Below are positions 23,970-33,497 of a DNA stretch of 64,000 bases, piece by piece. The DNA comes from Candidatus Gastranaerophilales bacterium (lineage in GTDB: Bacteria; Cyanobacteriota; Vampirovibrionia; Gastranaerophilales; Gastranaerophilaceae). Position 1 is the first letter of the stretch. Each line of letters begins with the position of its first letter. The translations under genes and the position numbers were made by a program. A model generated the notes under the pieces. That model made no database searches. It had not been told where the DNA came from and was given only the letters and a program-made list of their open reading frames with translations. The DNA lies in the NCBI GenBank assembly GCA_944324385.1, contig CALUWD010000001.1:1-64000 (forward strand), in the 5' to 3' direction.

Positions 23970-25589
23970 TTAGTCAAAAAGATTATTTAATCTTTCTTGA
24001 ATTTCTTGTGGATCGATTTCTTCGGTTATTGAATTTACATCATAAGCCAGTTGATAATACTTTGCAGCTTCTATTTTTTCTCCCTTTAGGGCGTAAGCTC
24101 TGCCTAAATTGTAATAAGCAAGTGCGTAATTTGGATTTGCTTCTGCAGCGTGTTTAAAGCAATCTATGGCATTTGCAATGTGTGCTAAATCATCAAGATA
24201 AATTACACCTAAATTATTATGAGCAATATCATAATTTGGGTCATATTTAATAGAAAGTTTGTATTCTTTTATGGCTTCTGTTAAATCTCCCATACCCCAG
24301 TATAGATAGCCCATATTGCAGTGTATTTTTGCGTTATTGGGCTCTAGTTCTAAGGCTCTCCTGTATACCACCAGGGCGTTTTTGTAGTCTTCTGCATCAT
24401 AAAATGCACTTCCAAGGCTTATATAAATGTCAATTTCTTTTGGTGCCAAGAGATGCGCAATGTGAAAAGATGATATCGCAGCTTGCATGTTTTTAGTTAC
24501 ATTTTGCTGAATGTAACCTAAAGTTTGCGCAACAAGGCTTGTCCAGTCTGCTTTCGGATTAAGTGTAATTGCGCTTTGATAATGAGAAATTGCCTCTTCG
24601 ACTTCACCTTTCATAAAGTATAAGTTGGCAACATTACTGTGCAGTACTGCGTTGTTTGGATGAATAGATATAAATTTTTTGTAAGCAGTAATGGCATTAT
24701 CGTAATCGCCCATTTCTTCATAAGCCTGAACAAGTCCTGAGTAAGCACTAAAACACAGTGAATCTATCCAGCGAGCCATTTTATATTCAACAATTGCTTC
24801 TTCATGTTTGCCAACAGCCCTGTAAACATCACCTAAAAGCGCGTATAAAGGTGCAAAACCAGGCATTTTATCAATAGCTTCAGAATAAATACCAATTGCC
24901 TTTTCATAGTCTTTAAGTGCGTAATATTTGTACGCATTTATAAGTTTTGGAAATACTGTAATTATTTTTGATTTATTATAAACGTTTTTTATGGCTTCTT
25001 TGTCAAATGGCAGGGTTAAAAGCGATAAGAAAAGTTCCATCCAGCTTTGTATTTTTGTTTTTGTGGATTTAAAAAGCAATGCTCTTAACAATCTGTACTT
25101 AAGATAGTGTATTCTTGATGATTTAAGCAATGTATGTTTGAGTGCTTCATTTGTTTCATCAAGTGCATCTTGGTAACAGTCCTTTTTCTTTAGAGATTGC
25201 GCTATCATATAGTGGCATTGAGCATTGTTTGCACCTTTTGTTATTGCAAGGTTAAAATAATTTATTGCCCTGTCTAATTCGCCTTTATGATAAAAGGCAA
25301 AGCCTATTTTATAATAAATTTGGGGGTCATCAATAAGGCTTTCAGCAGCTCTTTGATATTGTGTAATAGCTTCGTCTATGTACTGTTTTGCCTGATAAAC
25401 ATCTAAATGCCAATCCATGTACAAATCGCCAAGTCGAACACATAGAGCTGTATTTGACGGTTCATTCATAAGAACTGACTGGCAATATTCTATTGCCTTT
25501 TGAATTTGCCCGCTTCTTGTGAGTTTATTTATTTTCCTGTTTATTTCATTATTGGTCTTCAACTTTTGCTCCAATGTGTTAACCTGCAT
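23970..25589 (-). CDS. Large TPR-repeat protein
   Basis: 539 residues. At least eleven tetratricopeptide units run almost end to end, for example DYEKAIGIYSEAIDKMPGFAPLYALLGDVY, present in several variants. No signal peptide or membrane segment is seen, so a cytoplasmic scaffold is likely. It overlaps the end of the PilZ gene by 11 bases, which suggests that the two act together, perhaps in c-di-GMP-linked surface behaviour (inference). The two halves of the solenoid are separated by a less repetitive stretch (about 150-200). Confidence 0.9.
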   Translation of the reverse strand: MQVNTLEQKLKTNNEINRKINKLTRSGQIQKAIEYCQSVLMNEPSNTALCVRLGDLYMDWHLDVYQAKQYIDEAITQYQRAAESLIDDPQIYYKIGFAFYHKGELDRAINYFNLAITKGANNAQCHYMIAQSLKKKDCYQDALDETNEALKHTLLKSSRIHYLKYRLLRALLFKSTKTKIQSWMELFLSLLTLPFDKEAIKNVYNKSKIITVFPKLINAYKYYALKDYEKAIGIYSEAIDKMPGFAPLYALLGDVYRAVGKHEEAIVEYKMARWIDSLCFSAYSGLVQAYEEMGDYDNAITAYKKFISIHPNNAVLHSNVANLYFMKGEVEEAISHYQSAITLNPKADWTSLVAQTLGYIQQNVTKNMQAAISSFHIAHLLAPKEIDIYISLGSAFYDAEDYKNALVVYRRALELEPNNAKIHCNMGYLYWGMGDLTEAIKEYKLSIKYDPNYDIAHNNLGVIYLDDLAHIANAIDCFKHAAEANPNYALAYYNLGRAYALKGEKIEAAKYYQLAYDVNSITEEIDPQEIQERLNNLFD

Positions 25590-26166
25590 TGCTTAATGTT
25601 TTTATGCAAAAACCAGATATTTTATCTCTCTCGTAATCATTTATTTGTGTGTATTTGGCAATAAATTTTTCGCCCATGATGTTTATTATAACACTTTTGA
25701 TAATTAATTCTTTACCAAAATCTTCTTCCAGTAGCTTGACTTCCACTTCATCATTTATATCTAAAACAGGCTCATCTGGCACAAATTTTATTCCGCCTGC
25801 TGAAATATCTTTCGCTGTTGCACCAATGAGTCTTTCGCCGATTTTTATAAAGAATCTGAATTCAGCTGCAGCACGAACATATTCTCTTTTTTGACCCATT
25901 GGAATTGCTTGAGCGTTTTCAATTATCAATTCTCCGTCGGTAGATGGGGCGTACATAACTAAGGAATTCATTGTTTTAATTCCTGATGAAGTGTGAACTT
26001 GCACAATAATTTCATCCCCTTCGCTAAGCGCCCAAGCGTAACTTTCAAATTCTTTTGAATAATAAATTTTTAGCCTGTCTTCTTCTGCAGTTTCAATTAT
26101 ACCCTCAAGTTTTTCAAACTTTGGGTTTTTAATAATTACAATTTGTCCGCGTTTTGCTTCTTTCAT
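25579..26166 (-). CDS. PilZ domain protein (putative c-di-GMP effector)
   Basis: 195 residues. The C-terminal half holds the PilZ pattern: REYVRAAAEFRFFIKIG (RxxxR-like; only the first arginine is in canonical context) and KDISAGGIKFVP (D-x-S-x-x-G). The N-terminal half resembles a YcgR-N/FlgZ-type beta barrel. PilZ domains bind cyclic di-GMP and alter motility or secretion. The 50-base upstream gap has TAAAAT ending 7 bases before the ATG on this strand. It overlaps the TPR gene by 11 bases. Confidence 0.85.
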   Translation of the reverse strand: MKEAKRGQIVIIKNPKFEKLEGIIETAEEDRLKIYYSKEFESYAWALSEGDEIIVQVHTSSGIKTMNSLVMYAPSTDGELIIENAQAIPMGQKREYVRAAAEFRFFIKIGERLIGATAKDISAGGIKFVPDEPVLDINDEVEVKLLEEDFGKELIIKSVIINIMGEKFIAKYTQINDYERDKISGFCIKTLSNAG

Positions 26167-26216
26167 ATTTTTTATTTTAGATTATGAGATATTTTTGTGC
26201 AAATTATTAAATAAAG

Positions 26217-27452
26217 TTAAAAATTCAGGTATTTTTCTGGCGCAAGTGTGCAAATTAATGACTCTTTTTCAAGTATCAACTTTGCCGCCTCGCACACGTC
26301 ATTAGCGTTTACCTTATTTATCATTTCAATGAATTTATCAGAATAGTTTATACCCAGTCCCATCAGGTAATTAAACCCTTCTATTGATGCAAGTTGAGAG
26401 TTTGTTTGTGAAAAATATTCAAGCTTGCCAGTAATATTTTCTTTTGCCCCCTTTAATTCGTCTTCGCTTGGAGGATTATTCGCAAGTTTTTGCAGTTCTT
26501 CTCTAAAGCCATCAAGTGATTTTTTTATATTTTTTGGTTCAGTTGCAATGTAAAAACTAAAAATTGCCGATTTGTAGAGAGTTTCGTAGCTGCTCCTTAC
26601 TGTGTAAGCCAGTCCTTGCTTGTCCCTTAGTTCTACAAAAAGCCTTGAGCTCAAGCCTGATGAACCTAAAATGTTGTTCATTACAGAGATTTTTGGGTAA
26701 AGTTCGCTTTCTACATTTGGCACGATAAAACCTTGAAAAACTTGTGCTTGATTTAAGTCATTTTTTGAAATTTTTAATATTTCAACATTTTTTTCTTTTG
26801 GTGTAAATTTTTCAAATTTTTGAATATTTGAGGCTACTTTGTTTGATTTCATAAAATCAAAATTTTGCGCAAAATAGCTTGCAAGATTTTGATTATCTTT
26901 TATATCCCCTGCTATTGACAAAACTTTTCTTGAATTAAGAATTTGTTTGTGTACTTCAAAAATGTCTTCTATTTTAATTTTGTCAAGTTCTTCAAGGGTT
27001 TTGGATGCTGTATTTGAGTAACAATGTCCTTCAAAAAGTCTTCTTATAAAGGCATCTGAGGCTAAAATTCTGGGGTTGTCCAAATCTGCTTTTATTTCCC
27101 CCTTCATTTTGAATTTTTCTTTTTCAAATTCTTCAAAAGTTGAGTTTAAAATTATATCTTTTGCGTAATTCATTGCAAGTTCAAAATCTTCATTTAAAAA
27201 TAAAAAACTTACTTTTAAATAGTCTTGTTTTGCTTTTATGGAAACATCAATGCAGTTGTTTTCAAGCTCTGTCGCTAGTGTTTTTGCATCTTTTGTCTTT
27301 GTACCCTGTAAAAGTAATTTTGCAAAAAGCCCGTAAATACCAGAAAACTTTTCTTGCTCATCTATCCCAAAATAAAAGCAGACAGAGGTTCTTGGGGTGT
27401 TTTTCTTATTGTTTATTATTATATCGATATCATTTTTAATTATATGTTCCAT
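26217..27452 (-). CDS. M16-family peptidase homologue, catalytically inactive partner
   Basis: 411 residues. It has the M16 two-lobe layout (LRDKQGLAYTVRSSYE near the middle, the C-terminal Arg-Tyr-type region) but lacks the HxxEH zinc motif: at the expected place the sequence reads YGLFAKLLLQGT. It starts 2 bases after the stop of the active M16 gene. By analogy with mitochondrial processing peptidase and bacterial M16 heterodimers, it is probably the non-catalytic subunit that completes the chamber. Confidence 0.9.
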   Translation of the reverse strand: MEHIIKNDIDIIINNKKNTPRTSVCFYFGIDEQEKFSGIYGLFAKLLLQGTKTKDAKTLATELENNCIDVSIKAKQDYLKVSFLFLNEDFELAMNYAKDIILNSTFEEFEKEKFKMKGEIKADLDNPRILASDAFIRRLFEGHCYSNTASKTLEELDKIKIEDIFEVHKQILNSRKVLSIAGDIKDNQNLASYFAQNFDFMKSNKVASNIQKFEKFTPKEKNVEILKISKNDLNQAQVFQGFIVPNVESELYPKISVMNNILGSSGLSSRLFVELRDKQGLAYTVRSSYETLYKSAIFSFYIATEPKNIKKSLDGFREELQKLANNPPSEDELKGAKENITGKLEYFSQTNSQLASIEGFNYLMGLGINYSDKFIEMINKVNANDVCEAAKLILEKESLICTLAPEKYLNF

Positions 27453-27454
27453 TT

Positions 27455-28792
27455 TTAGTTATCTCCTTTCGGGAGTAATGTGCTGATTGAACAAATGTTT
27501 TTGTTTAGGTATTTTGCTGCGATTTCACTCAGGTAATTTGTATCAATTTCATCAAGTGTTTTAAGGTAATTTTGTGCAGGTTTTAAATCTTCACACACTG
27601 TCATATAGTAGCCGATTGAATCTGCAATATCTGATACTGTTTCAGCATCTTGTGCAAAATTAACTTTAGCCCTTTTCTTGGCTTTTTTAAGTTCGTCTTC
27701 GGTTATGTTTGCCAACTTATCGAGTTCTTGTTTGATTTCTTCTATAAATTCATCTTTTTTAGTAGGGTCAAAAACTGCTTCTATAAAGAAATTATCCCCA
27801 TCTTTAAATTGATAATGACAAGTTTCAATTTGATAAACATAAGGTTCTTTTACGCTTTCAATAAATTTCGAGTTCAGTCTTGAACTTTTGCCTTCACCAA
27901 GAATATTTGAAAGTATATTAAGAGCGATTGTTTCTTTTAGGTTTTTTGCGCTGTCGCATAGAAATCCGACCATAAGGTAGCCTGTATTAACATCTCCCTT
28001 TTGCTCAATATATTGCGGGTTTTTAATTGTTATCTCAGGAATTTTCTCGTCTGTTGCGCATTTTTCAATGTTTGAAAAATCTTTGAATTTAAATTCTTTT
28101 TCAAGTTTTTCTAAAATTTCTTCGTTTTTAAAGTCTCCAACAACAACGGTTGTAAGGTTATCTGGAGTGTAGAATGTTTCATAATATCGCATTACTTCAT
28201 CGCGCGGAATTGAGGCAATTATTTCTCCTGTTCCTATTACTTCCCGCTTGTAGGGATGTTTTTCATACATTGCTTCATTTAGTGCAGAGTAGACTTTTCG
28301 CCAGTTATTGTCTTTGCCCATTCTGATTTCTTCAATAACAACATACCTTTCGCGCTTTTGCTCAGGAATTTCGCCATTAAAATCAAAAGCAGGACCAACT
28401 TCATCTTCAGGAATAATCGGGTCAACTATCATATCCGCATGCATGTGTAATGCTGTGTCAAATGAGCGTTTTGGGATTGTTACATAGTAATATGTGTAAT
28501 CTTTCCAAGTTGCAGCGTTTATTATAGCGCCTTTCGATTCAAGCGTTCTGTCAAACACTCCAGCTTTATATTTTGTCGTTCCTTTAAACATTAGGTGTTC
28601 TAAAAAGTGTGATACGCCGTTGTTTTCGGAATTTTCGTTAATTGAGCCTGTTTTTACCCAAGTGCTAATATTTGCCATATGACTGTCTTTTTTTGCAATT
28701 ACTATCTTGTGTCCGTTTGGATAGGTATAAATGCTCACAGGCTCCGATAAGTACGGATAATTAATTTCTTCTTTTGTTTTATAATTTGGCAT
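27455..28792 (-). CDS. M16-family zinc peptidase (active subunit)
   Basis: 445 residues. HFLEH (62-66) is the inverted zinc motif of M16 peptidases, with the third ligand likely in VVIEEIRMG (about 154). The sequence is also rich in charged C-terminal M16 features. A short insertion (FDFNGEIPEQKRER, about 137-150) lies just before the third zinc ligand. No signal peptide. It lies 8 bases after aroH and 2 bases before the inactive homologue, in the def-fmt-aroH run. It could degrade peptides in the cytoplasm or envelope. Confidence 0.94.
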   Translation of the reverse strand: MPNYKTKEEINYPYLSEPVSIYTYPNGHKIVIAKKDSHMANISTWVKTGSINENSENNGVSHFLEHLMFKGTTKYKAGVFDRTLESKGAIINAATWKDYTYYYVTIPKRSFDTALHMHADMIVDPIIPEDEVGPAFDFNGEIPEQKRERYVVIEEIRMGKDNNWRKVYSALNEAMYEKHPYKREVIGTGEIIASIPRDEVMRYYETFYTPDNLTTVVVGDFKNEEILEKLEKEFKFKDFSNIEKCATDEKIPEITIKNPQYIEQKGDVNTGYLMVGFLCDSAKNLKETIALNILSNILGEGKSSRLNSKFIESVKEPYVYQIETCHYQFKDGDNFFIEAVFDPTKKDEFIEEIKQELDKLANITEDELKKAKKRAKVNFAQDAETVSDIADSIGYYMTVCEDLKPAQNYLKTLDEIDTNYLSEIAAKYLNKNICSISTLLPKGDN

Positions 28793-28800
28793 ATTTCCTC

Positions 28801-29166
28801 TTATTCTGTTATGTCTGGGCGCAATTTTGCAGCACCTTTTAGGTATTGATGTTTAATTTCTTTTTGATTTTTTGTTGTATTAACGCATATTAGTGCCCTT
28901 AAACACATTTTAATTGCGCCATCGACGTCCATTTCTCGATAACACATCATAGGTACGTTTTCAAAACCGCAGTACTCGCGCGCGTATTTTGCCGGAAAAT
29001 CCGCGTTAATGTCTGATGTTACTGTAAAAATTGCAAATGCAATATTTTCTATTTCAACGTTATTCTTATCTAAAATTGTGTCAACAAGCTCAACTGTTGC
29101 CTCTTTTATTGATTTTTTGTCATTACTCTCAAGGGTTATGGCCCCTCTAATTCCGCGTGTTAACAT
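28801..29166 (-). CDS. aroH: Chorismate mutase, AroH type
   Basis: 121 residues. RGIRGAITLESNDKKSI, FTVTSDINADFPAKYARE and VPMMCYREMDVDGA with CLRALI are the motifs of the trimeric Bacillus AroH class, including the Arg in RGAIT and the Cys/Arg region. It converts chorismate to prephenate for Phe/Tyr. It overlaps fmt by 7 bases and is followed by the M16 pair. The only other aromatic-pathway gene in the window is aroA at 46420. Confidence 0.94.
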   Translation of the reverse strand: MLTRGIRGAITLESNDKKSIKEATVELVDTILDKNNVEIENIAFAIFTVTSDINADFPAKYAREYCGFENVPMMCYREMDVDGAIKMCLRALICVNTTKNQKEIKHQYLKGAAKLRPDITE

Positions 29167-30101
29167 AGTTCAAAGATATCTCCGGTCTTAATTTTTGCCC
29201 CTAAACTCCAGCTAAATGCGCTCATTTCACCTTTGCCCTCAGGTTTTACACTTATTAAAAGTATTGCTTTGTCTGCGCAACATACGCAAATTCCGTTTTT
29301 ATCAACACTTAGGACTTCCCCATATTTAGCTTTTTTGTCTGTGTCTATAACTTTTGTTTTTAAGACTTTAACGAGTTTGCCGTTAAACTTTGTATGACAA
29401 GTGTTTATGGTATGCATAGCACGAATTTTATCGTGAATTTTTTTTGCGCTTTGAGACCAGTCAATATTTTTATCTTCTTTTTTAATTTTTTTGGTAAAAG
29501 TTGCTTTTTCCTCTTGTTGTTTTATCGGGTCTAAAGTGTTATTGTATATGCCTTTTAGGGTTTTATCGAGTAATTGTGGCGAAAGATTTGAAATTTTTTC
29601 CATAAGTTCTGGAGTGTTAATTTCATCATCCAGTGGAATTTCTTGTTGCAAACAAATATCCCCTGCATCAAGTTCAAGCACTGTTTTCATTGTAGTAATG
29701 CCTGTCTTTTCTTCACCATTCAAAATAGCTTCACATATTGGGTTTGCACCTCGATAACAGGGTAAAAGTGAGGCATGCAGGTTAATTGTAGCAAATTTTG
29801 GTATATCAATGACCTCTTGAGAAAGAATTTGGCCAAAGGCAAAAGTAATAAAAAAATCACAATTGTATGATTTTAATTTTTGAATAATTTCAGGTTCTTT
29901 AGAGATTTTTTGAGGTTCAAGAACTTCAATGTTATTTTCTAGTGCTATTGTTTTAATTTTGCTCTGCACTATTTTTTTGCCACGGTTAGACGGCTTTGGC
30001 GGTTGAGTCACAAGCGCGCAAACTTCGTAGTCTTTTGACTCTATAAAATATTTAAATGATTCTATTGCTATTTCAGGTGTTGCAAAAAAGGCTATTTTCA
30101 T
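29160..30101 (-). CDS. fmt: Methionyl-tRNA formyltransferase
   Basis: 313 residues. The catalytic set Asn107-His109-Asp145 is present in ATINLHASLLP and LELDAGDI, and the N-terminal MKIAFFATPE is typical. The C-terminal domain (about 205-313) binds tRNA. It makes formyl-Met-tRNA for IF-2. Its ATG overlaps the def stop by 4 bases, a classic def-fmt pair, and its end overlaps aroH by 7 bases. Confidence 0.97.
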   Translation of the reverse strand: MKIAFFATPEIAIESFKYFIESKDYEVCALVTQPPKPSNRGKKIVQSKIKTIALENNIEVLEPQKISKEPEIIQKLKSYNCDFFITFAFGQILSQEVIDIPKFATINLHASLLPCYRGANPICEAILNGEEKTGITTMKTVLELDAGDICLQQEIPLDDEINTPELMEKISNLSPQLLDKTLKGIYNNTLDPIKQQEEKATFTKKIKKEDKNIDWSQSAKKIHDKIRAMHTINTCHTKFNGKLVKVLKTKVIDTDKKAKYGEVLSVDKNGICVCCADKAILLISVKPEGKGEMSAFSWSLGAKIKTGDIFELC

Positions 30102-30679
30102 TCTTTGTTTACACTCTCTTGTTTTAAAATTTCTTCCTCAAGCTCAGGCTCGTCAAGTATTTTATCTTGTTCGATTGATGGTAAATCATTTTGCCTTAAT
30201 ACTTCTATGGCGTCAAAAATATTTCTTGAGTGGTCTATAAATAAAATGCCATCCAAGTGGTCGTACTCGTGCTGTATTGCTCTTGCAAGCAGTTCGCCGT
30301 CTTTTGCCTCCATAATAAACGGTCTGCCATTTAAATCCAGTGCTTTTACCATAATGTTTTTGTAGCGTCTGACATCAACATATGCCTTTGGAAAACTTAA
30401 ACAGCCCTCATTACTTTTTATTGCGCCACTTTTTTTAATAATTTTAGGGTTAATAAAAACAATAGGATTTAACGGTTCATCATCTTGCGAAACATCTATC
30501 ACAAACATCCTTATGTTTTCGCCAACTTGAGGTGCTGCAAGCCCGACACCGTTATTTGCATACATTGTGTCAATCATGTTTTCAGCAAGAATTCTAATCT
30601 TTTTTGAAACTTTTGATACTTCCTTTGATTTTTTCCGAAGTATTTCATCTCCGTATTTTAAAATTTTTAATATAGCCAT
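30098..30679 (-). CDS. def: Peptide deformylase
   Basis: 193 residues. All three catalytic motifs are intact: GVGLAAPQ (44-51), EGCLSFP (91-97, metal Cys) and HEYDH (137-141, metal His pair and Glu). A C-terminal tail of about 45 acidic residues extends beyond the core. It removes formyl groups from new proteins. It is the first gene of def-fmt-aroH. On this strand a TATAAA-like box lies very close to the ATG and no ribosome-binding site is evident. Confidence 0.97.
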   Translation of the reverse strand: MAILKILKYGDEILRKKSKEVSKVSKKIRILAENMIDTMYANNGVGLAAPQVGENIRMFVIDVSQDDEPLNPIVFINPKIIKKSGAIKSNEGCLSFPKAYVDVRRYKNIMVKALDLNGRPFIMEAKDGELLARAIQHEYDHLDGILFIDHSRNIFDAIEVLRQNDLPSIEQDKILDEPELEEEILKQESVNKE

Positions 30680-30750
30680 AATTTTATATTACCACAACTT
30701 TAATTTTTTGAAAAAGTAATATATAATATGTATTATAAGGAGAATTTTGA

Positions 30751-31185
30751 ATGAAAAAGATTTTAGTTTTTGCTTTAGCATTAGTTTTTGTCGCAAGTGC
30801 TCCTGTACTTGCTCGCACTAAGTATGATAAATATGGTCACAAAATTACACCACAAAAGAAAACAAAAGTTCAAGCTGCTGCAAAGGTTCAAAATAAAAAT
30901 AACCAAGTTGACCCTGAAATGAAAATGCGTCCTGAGCAAATGCAACAAACTCAAACTGAAGTTAAAAAAGAAGAAAAAGTGAAAGAAAAGACAATGAAAG
31001 ATGCCCGCGGAAGAAGCATGGGCAAGGTTGTCCGCGATGGTGATAGTAATAACTTTACCATGTATGACCAACGTGGTCGCAAAATGGGCAGTTACGTTGA
31101 AGATGAAAATGGAAACGGTAAATACTACGACATTCGCGGCCGTGAAATCTCTCGCTCAAGCAGACAAACTCAGGATATTAAGTAG
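30751..31185 (+). CDS. Small exported protein with YD-x-x-G-like repeats
   Basis: 144 residues. A signal peptide (MKKILVFALALVFVASAPVLA) ends at an AxA cleavage site. The mature part has a Gln/Lys-rich, low-complexity segment (about 35-80). It also carries four short related motifs: YDKYGHKITP, DARGRSMGKV, YDQRGRKMGSYV and YDIRGREISR, the last three about 22-26 residues apart. They resemble single YD (RHS-like) repeats, but the protein is too short for a real RHS shell. A strong AAGGAG precedes the ATG. Its stop abuts the convergent alpha-oxoamine synthase gene. Function unknown. Confidence 0.8.
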   Translation: MKKILVFALALVFVASAPVLARTKYDKYGHKITPQKKTKVQAAAKVQNKNNQVDPEMKMRPEQMQQTQTEVKKEEKVKEKTMKDARGRSMGKVVRDGDSNNFTMYDQRGRKMGSYVEDENGNGKYYDIRGREISRSSRQTQDIK

Positions 31186-32424
31186 TTATATTACTCCATA
31201 TTTCTTACCGATTTTTGTGATTATTTCTACTGCTTTGTCTATTTGAGCATGTGTTAAATCTTTCATAATACATAATCTTATTCTGCAGTCCTTTCTTCTT
31301 ACTGCAGGGTAAGTTACAACATTTGTGTAAACTCCGCTTAGCCTCAAGTCTTCATGCATTTTAAATAATGTCGGCTCATCCCCTATTATTATTGGCACTA
31401 TGCCAGATTGAGAATTTCCTGTATTAAAACCTGCTTTATTTAATTTATCTTTTATGTAATTTATATTTGCCCACAGTTCTTTTCTGCCTGCTCTGTCGTG
31501 CTCAAGTAGTTTAAATATTTCATTTAGCCCTGCAACTATTGGTGCAGGTAATGCAGTTGAAAAGAAATAACTTCTTGCGTAATGCCTTAAATATTGTGCT
31601 ATTTTTCTACTTGTTGCGCAGTATCCGCCTACTGCTCCTGCTGTTTTACTTAGCATACCAACATTCAAGTGTATTCTGTTTTCAACACCGTATATTTGCG
31701 CTGTTCCTCTGCCACTTGAGCCTACAATGCCTAAGCCATGTGCGTCATCAACCATGACTTTTGCACCGTAAAATTCTGCTAAGTCGCAAATTTTATCTAA
31801 CTGTGCAACATCCCCATACATTGAAAACACGCCATCTGTAATAATAAGCTTTGCGGCGTTTGTATTTTTTAGCTTTTGTAAGATTCTCTCTAATGCTCTT
31901 ATGTCATTATGCGGGTAGACCCTTAAATCTGCGCCTGACAATTTTGAACTGTCAAATATTGATGCATGGTTTGCACTGTCGTTAATAATTATATCTCCAC
32001 TTGAGCATAATGCAGAGATTACACCTATGTTTGTTCCGTATCCGCTGGGAAATAGCACTGCGTCTTCTGTGTTATAGAAATTTGCAATTCTTTTTTCAAG
32101 TTCTTTATGCATGTCAGTAATACCTGCATAGACTGAAACTGCGCCCATTCCATAGCCGAATTTTTCAATAGCTCGAATTGCTGCTTCGCAAACTTTTTTG
32201 TTTGTAGTGAGGTTTAAATATGAATTTGAGCCAAGCATTATAACTTTATGTTCGCAGCCGCTTTTTTCTTTAATTTTAACTTCAGGTGAAGTTTTTTCAC
32301 TAAGGCGTATACCGAGTCCTTCACTGCCTGTCATAACTCCGCTTGATAAAACTTTATCTAGTCCTTCTGTTTTTTCAAATAAGTCAGCACCTTCTTGTGT
32401 GTATAAAAAATCCTCAAATTTCAT
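31186..32424 (-). CDS. Alpha-oxoamine synthase family PLP enzyme
   Basis: 412 residues. Aminotransferase class II fold with LGSNSYLNL, the HASIFDSSKLSG region, DDAHGLG (226-232) and the PLP lysine in GMLSKTAGAVGGY (Lys260). The family joins an amino acid to an acyl-CoA: BioF (pimeloyl plus alanine), Kbl (acetyl plus glycine), HemA or serine palmitoyltransferase. The N-terminal 35 residues (EDFLYTQEGADLFEKTEG) resemble the extension seen in serine palmitoyltransferase-like members rather than BioF. No biotin genes are nearby. Substrate not assigned. A clear AAGGAGG site precedes the ATG. Confidence 0.88.
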   Translation of the reverse strand: MKFEDFLYTQEGADLFEKTEGLDKVLSSGVMTGSEGLGIRLSEKTSPEVKIKEKSGCEHKVIMLGSNSYLNLTTNKKVCEAAIRAIEKFGYGMGAVSVYAGITDMHKELEKRIANFYNTEDAVLFPSGYGTNIGVISALCSSGDIIINDSANHASIFDSSKLSGADLRVYPHNDIRALERILQKLKNTNAAKLIITDGVFSMYGDVAQLDKICDLAEFYGAKVMVDDAHGLGIVGSSGRGTAQIYGVENRIHLNVGMLSKTAGAVGGYCATSRKIAQYLRHYARSYFFSTALPAPIVAGLNEIFKLLEHDRAGRKELWANINYIKDKLNKAGFNTGNSQSGIVPIIIGDEPTLFKMHEDLRLSGVYTNVVTYPAVRRKDCRIRLCIMKDLTHAQIDKAVEIITKIGKKYGVI

Positions 32425-32515
32425 TAAACCTATCCTCCTTGTAATAATGAATAAGTTTATAGTTTTTGTTTTTTTCTTTCAATTACCAAGGAAGATATGT
32501 ACATGTGGACTTGTA

Positions 32516-33310
32516 TCATGAAGTAATAAGTTCTATGTATCTGTTGTTAAAATCGCCGTTTTGAGCTCTTTCTTTTAAAATTGCCATTGCTTTGGCATCT
32601 GAGAAAGCTTCTTTGTAAGCCCTTTTTTGTTTTAGCGCGCTCCAAATGTCTGCTATTTGTAAGATTTGCACCATTGAGGGATTATTTTTGTCATATGCAT
32701 GATGATTTTTAACTAAATTTAGCATTTGCCCTTTTGCGCCTGCATTTTTTAATATTTCATAGCTTAGGGCTGCATGTCTGTCTACAACTTCTCTTTCGCT
32801 TGCGTTAAGTTTTCCTTTTTTATTCAGTATCTTCTCTGGTATATAAGCTTTTCCTATATCATGCAACAGTGCTGCTTTTTTCATTGTCATATAGTTTTCT
32901 TGTGTAAAATTTTCTCCGGAATTTTGCATGATTTTTAACGCTGTTTTGTAAGTTGGTATAAAATGACCATTGATTTCTGATGTTACATTTTTTGGGTATA
33001 TTTCTATATTTCTTGCGTTTTTATCAATTTGAGCAGCAAGATCTGGATTTTGCTTTATTATTTCCTTTAAAAGTCCCGCATTTGCGTATTTGCCGATAAG
33101 TTGCGATGGCATTGTTTGTGCCAGATAATCATCGGCAATTAGATAAATAGGGTTTTGTAAACGGGCTCTAATTGGCGCTTTTTTGCAAAATGTATCTTGT
33201 GCTATTGAGTTATTATGATAAAAATTTTGCCTAAGATTTATCTTGTCTGCGCTGTTAATATTTTGCGCAGCAAAAATTTTTCCTATGTTCACTTCTTCTA
33301 TTCCACACAC
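32516..33310 (-). CDS. HD-domain protein (HD-GYP-like, degenerate GYP)
   Basis: 264 residues from a GTG at 33310; another GTG at 33292 is an alternative. The HD motif is LLHDIGKAYIPEKILNKKG (HD at 150-151), with later metal histidines in DRHAALSYEIL and KNHHAYD. The segment is spaced like HD-GYP cyclic-di-GMP phosphodiesterases, but the HHExxDGxGYP motif is reduced to NHHAYDKNNPS, so the GYP part is missing. The N-terminal 55 residues are unstructured-looking. It may be a metal-dependent phosphohydrolase. It is 91 bases upstream of the alpha-oxoamine synthase on the same strand. Confidence 0.82.
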   Translation of the reverse strand: MCGIEEVNIGKIFAAQNINSADKINLRQNFYHNNSIAQDTFCKKAPIRARLQNPIYLIADDYLAQTMPSQLIGKYANAGLLKEIIKQNPDLAAQIDKNARNIEIYPKNVTSEINGHFIPTYKTALKIMQNSGENFTQENYMTMKKAALLHDIGKAYIPEKILNKKGKLNASEREVVDRHAALSYEILKNAGAKGQMLNLVKNHHAYDKNNPSMVQILQIADIWSALKQKRAYKEAFSDAKAMAILKERAQNGDFNNRYIELITS

Positions 33311-33497
33311 TAACTATGTATTAATAAAAACATTTTTTAAGTCAAAATTGCACAAATGTTAAGTTTGTAAAGTACTTATTTCATTGTTATATAACACTTG
33401 TGTCTTATTGATATTTTTATTTATTATTTTTTGTCAATTTTTTTTGAATGTTATTTTTTATAAATTTAACACATGTTTTATTGAAAGAGAGGATTGT

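Noticed and set aside
32516-33310. Cyclic-di-GMP phosphodiesterase (HD-GYP) call
   Set aside because: The HD core is present but the GYP motif is absent, so I kept only an HD-domain call.
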